A DNA stretch of 22,711 nucleotides from the NCBI GenBank assembly GCA_900095095.1, contig FMBT01000695.1:1-22711 (forward strand). The letters run 5' to 3'. The first letter of the stretch is position 1; each line of letters begins with the position of its first letter. A program made the translations under genes and the position numbers. The stretch is from Fragilariopsis cylindrus CCMP1102 (Eukaryota > Bacillariophyta > Bacillariophyceae > Bacillariales > Bacillariaceae). The notes beneath the pieces are model-generated. The model searched no databases. It was given only the letters and a program-made list of their open reading frames with translations, and had not been told where the DNA came from. Shown here piece by piece: positions 21,965-22,711 of this stretch.

Positions 21965-22711
21965 CTATTCCATAGTTATCTGATTGATGAAATAATTATC
22001 GGCGTAATTCCTCCGTACTGTCCATAGACTCCAACCATAGGAACCGTCCGAGCCATAGTTTCCCGGAACTTCCAGCCGTAGTTTGATTCTCCACTATAGT
22101 TGCTTGGAGCGTTCCACGACCGACCGGAGTTTCCATAAGTTGCTGGAGTGCCATACTGTCCGTAATTTCCATAAAGTTGCTTGAGTGCCATACTGACCGT
22201 AATTGCCGTATTGTCTGTGTTTCATAGAGCAGAAGTAGAAGAGAGCAAGAGGGATTAAAATAAGAAGGAAGTAGGAGCGAGCAGATTGGTGTGAGCTGTT
22301 TGTCTTTTTGTTGTTTATGATTGGCTCGGCCTTCCGTGAATGCATGCGTTGTGCTGGTTGGGTGGCGAGTTTACCGTTTGCTCAACAAGCAAGATAAATG
22401 AAACAAATCGATTGAATGGAATTGAATTTACTTTACTTACCCATAATTGTCAGCAGGCTCTTCCTTACCTGATTTAACTGTGATAGGACCTGATTCAGTA
22501 CCTTCGAGTCGTGCTTGATAGTTCTAACCATAGATCGAATTTTGTCCAGCATCGGTTCGTCCCCCCCATATTAGCGTTCCCATCAAGCGTCTTGTTCTCC
22601 AGTCACACCGTAGTTCTTAGCGATACCATAATTAGAAATTCCGTAGTTTGCTACATACCCGCCCTATCCATAATTGGTTCCTGTAGGTTACTGGCGCTTC
22701 CGTATCCATAA
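21965..22711 (-). pseudogene. Tyr/Gly-rich (NYG/QYG) repeat gene, partial, probably decayed
   Basis: This minus-strand gene is cut by the window end. One intron can be placed: donor GTAAGT after 22441, acceptor CACAG before 22214, 226 bp. It splits a Gly codon (NYG|QYGNYGQYG). The upstream exon reads, with breaks, YGYGSASN, NYG, GYVANYGISNYGIAKNYGVTGEQDA, AGQNSIYG, NYQARLEGTESGPITVKSGK and EEPADNYG. The next exon gives QYGNYGQYGTQATYGNYGQYG, TPATYGNSGRSW, SNYSGESNYG, GSSGNYGSDGSYG and GQYGG, ending either at 21976 or, in another frame, at 21965. In-frame TAG codons follow YG twice (about 22685 and 22533), and there are several one-base shifts. The repeats resemble prion-like or adhesive low-complexity proteins; true function is unknown. 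Confidence 0.5.

Overview
The window is nuclear DNA from a eukaryote, most likely a diatom and plausibly a pennate one. Three introns with GT-AG ends can be placed from the sequence. Coding regions carry long in-frame Asp, Asn, Gln, Ser and Thr tracts. One enzyme has a signal peptide followed by a Trp-starting transit-like region, as in proteins sent to a secondary plastid. Another gene encodes a secreted Lys/Ser/Gly/Tyr-rich protein resembling biosilica-associated proteins. The diatom assignment is inferred from these traits; no marker gene is present.

Layout. 2-795 (+): 3' end of a conserved-looking acidic protein. 963-1025: orphan tail of a second F-box/LRR copy. 1101-2110 (-): F-box/LRR-like protein. 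2565-4445 (+): CoA-diphosphatase-type Nudix domain fused to a split PH domain. 4991-6534 (-): silaffin-like secreted repeat protein. 6535-8909: no convincing gene, but a 192-bp direct repeat pair and a 63-bp hairpin-bearing minisatellite. 8910-10792 (-): poly-Q/poly-D low-complexity protein. 11697-14295 (+): membrane-anchored SDR-fold protein lacking the usual catalytic residues. 14965-17154 (-): three-exon, membrane-anchored multicopper oxidase. 17570-17997 (+): possible small Cys-rich spliced gene. 18296-21074 (+): plastid-targeted glycine oxidase (ThiO-like) with a long C-terminal extension. 21965-22711 (-): Tyr/Gly-rich repeat gene, probably decayed and cut by the window end.

Frame breaks. 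Most genes are interrupted by single-base insertions or deletions, many in homopolymers or short repeats, and the protein reads on across each break. The Nudix gene has none, several genes have one to three, and the ThiO gene has roughly ten or more. This fits residual long-read indel error better than decay. The Tyr/Gly-rich gene is different because it also has in-frame TAG codons. Lengths quoted as 'after correction' assume each break is a single-base error.

The genes do not form one pathway. The ThiO-like enzyme would serve thiamine thiazole synthesis in the plastid. The Nudix-PH protein would act on CoA derivatives, perhaps at a membrane. The multicopper oxidase and the silaffin-like protein both point to the cell surface or secretory path.
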